Part shown: in pieces, positions 6,093 to 6,983 of the stretch
Layout: the number at the start of each line of letters is the position of its first letter
Numbering within the stretch: the stretch's first letter is position 1
Assembly (NCBI GenBank): GCA_018623995.1
Contig: JAAZUV010000073.1
Coordinates: 1 to 6,983 of the forward strand
Direction of reading: 5' to 3'
From: Methanobacteriota archaeon
GTDB lineage: Archaea > Thermoplasmatota > Poseidoniia > Poseidoniales > Poseidoniaceae
Length of the DNA stretch: 6,983 nt
Program-made: the position numbers and the translations under genes
The notes under the pieces: generated by a model
Database searches by the model: none
The model's input: the letters and a program-made list of their open reading frames with translations, nothing else
What the model was told of the DNA's origin: nothing

Positions 6093-6983
6093 ATGAAAAT
6101 GCGCCTAGGGGAAACCCTGTCTGTGACATTGTTTGGTGAGAGCCACGGTCACTTGGTCGGCGCCTTATTGGAAGGGGTTCCTGCTGGGCTTCCCATTGAT
6201 GAAGAGCGCATAGTTCGACGTATGTCGACACGAAGACCAGGGGGTCATTTTGCAAGCAAACGCAAAGAAGACGATGTTGTTGATTTGCTTACTGGTGTTC
6301 ACAATGGATTTGCTACAGGTCAACCCATTTTGATTCAAATTCAAAACAAGGATGCACGAGAAAGCGATTACAGCTTTATTCCAAATCACCCAAGACCCGG
6401 TCATCAAGATCTTTTGATGCATCTGCGGACTGGCGGTTTTGCAGACTTGAGAGGAGGAGGCTCTTCATCCGCTCGATTAACCGCAGGACTTGTTGCTGCT
6501 GCTGCGATCGTCGAGCCCCTGTTGGAGGACATTCGAATCGATGCACATGTAGGTGCTATCGGTACGATTGAATCTGCGCGAATTGACGATTGTCCTGAAG
6601 AATGGGACAACGAATTGTGTGAACAATTGCGATGCCGTGATCCACATGTTGTTGAAGCGATGAAAGCGGAAATCGAACGCATTCGAAAGGAACGCAACTC
6701 GATTGGTAGCAGAGTCGATGTACTCGTATCGAATCTACCAGTCGGCCTTGGTGAGCCTTGGTTCGATGGAATCGAACCAGCCTTAGGACGTGCCTATCTC
6801 TCGATACCAGCAGCACGTGGCGTAGCGTTCGGGCGCGGATTTGGAGCCGTGCGCATGACTGGATTGGAGCACAACAATCCTTGGGGCGGTACAAAAGACA
6901 ACCCATTGCAGGAAGGAGAGCAACCTGACGGTTGCATTGCTGGATTGACATCCGGCTCAGATTTATTCGCACAAATAGCATTC
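6093..6983 (+). CDS. aroC: Chorismate synthase, N-terminal part (cut by right edge)
   Basis: Removes phosphate from 5-enolpyruvylshikimate 3-phosphate to give chorismate, using reduced FMN; the branch-point step to Phe, Tyr, Trp and folate-type products. 297 codons are visible and open to the last base; family members run about 350-390, so roughly 55-90 residues are missing. Hallmarks: VTLFGESHGHLVG (11-23) with the first catalytic His18, RRPG (47-50), SDYSFI (91-96), RPGHQD (101-106) with the second conserved His104, ADLRGGGSSSARLTAGLVA (117-135), SIGSRV (203-208), PVGLGEPWFD (216-225) and LSIPAARGVAFGRGF (236-250). Oddities: the usual GGGR-S is GGGS-S here, and the NHAGGILGG-like block is replaced by QPDGCIAGL (277-285). 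Start: ATG at 6093 or the in-frame ATG at 6099; an in-frame GTG at 6063 would give an unusually long N-terminus. Family assignment is secure. Confidence 0.93.
   Translation, partial: MKMRLGETLSVTLFGESHGHLVGALLEGVPAGLPIDEERIVRRMSTRRPGGHFASKRKEDDVVDLLTGVHNGFATGQPILIQIQNKDARESDYSFIPNHPRPGHQDLLMHLRTGGFADLRGGGSSSARLTAGLVAAAAIVEPLLEDIRIDAHVGAIGTIESARIDDCPEEWDNELCEQLRCRDPHVVEAMKAEIERIRKERNSIGSRVDVLVSNLPVGLGEPWFDGIEPALGRAYLSIPAARGVAFGRGFGAVRMTGLEHNNPWGGTKDNPLQEGEQPDGCIAGLTSGSDLFAQIAF

Noticed and set aside
1..6983. CRISPR arrays, tRNA or rRNA genes, insertion sequences, prophage or defence genes
   Set aside because: No spaced repeats, cloverleaf-like sequences, terminal inverted repeats or transposase/integrase/nuclease motifs were seen by eye; all long stretches are accounted for by core metabolic genes.

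Overview
The window looks like a chromosomal segment of an archaeon, most likely a marine Euryarchaeota/Thermoplasmatota member such as Marine Group II (Poseidoniales). This rests on gene content. It has an archaeal-type PurP and the archaeal early aromatic pathway (ADH synthase plus dehydroquinate synthase II, which replace DAHP synthase and AroB), followed by a GHMP-family shikimate kinase and chorismate synthase. The lineage is inferred from these families and was not tested with a tree. Base composition looks balanced, coding density is very high, and no gene-free stretch exceeds about 100 bp.

Layout, left to right. (1) 1-705, minus: N-terminal 235 codons of tryptophan 2,3-dioxygenase, cut by the left edge. 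(2) 706-797: divergent spacer with an A/T-rich symmetric core. (3) 798-1931, plus: purP, an ATP-grasp enzyme of archaeal purine synthesis, with a GTG start. (4) 1932-3251, minus: an uncharacterised single-pass membrane protein with a long charged coiled coil and a YfaP/DUF2135-like C-terminal domain. It is convergent with purP, and the two stop codons abut. (5) 3252-3350: divergent spacer holding TATA-like elements and a perfect 12-bp palindrome. (6) 3351-6983, plus: a tightly packed aromatic operon in pathway order for the enzymes present: ADH synthase, dehydroquinate synthase II, shikimate kinase, chorismate synthase (cut by the right edge). Gaps are 9, 3 and 45 nt.

The operon converts aspartate semialdehyde plus a ketohexose phosphate to 3-dehydroquinate through its first two genes, then phosphorylates shikimate, then makes chorismate. 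AroD, AroE and EPSP synthase are not in the window and may lie downstream. Tryptophan dioxygenase, a tryptophan-degrading enzyme, sits about 2.6 kb from this operon that feeds tryptophan synthesis.

Most of the window is ordinary core metabolism. The points most worth a second look are the membrane/coiled-coil/YfaP-like protein divergent to the aro operon, the 12-bp palindrome between them, two mutually exclusive hairpins in the only sizeable gap inside the operon (just before aroC), and unusual substitutions in conserved chorismate synthase motifs.
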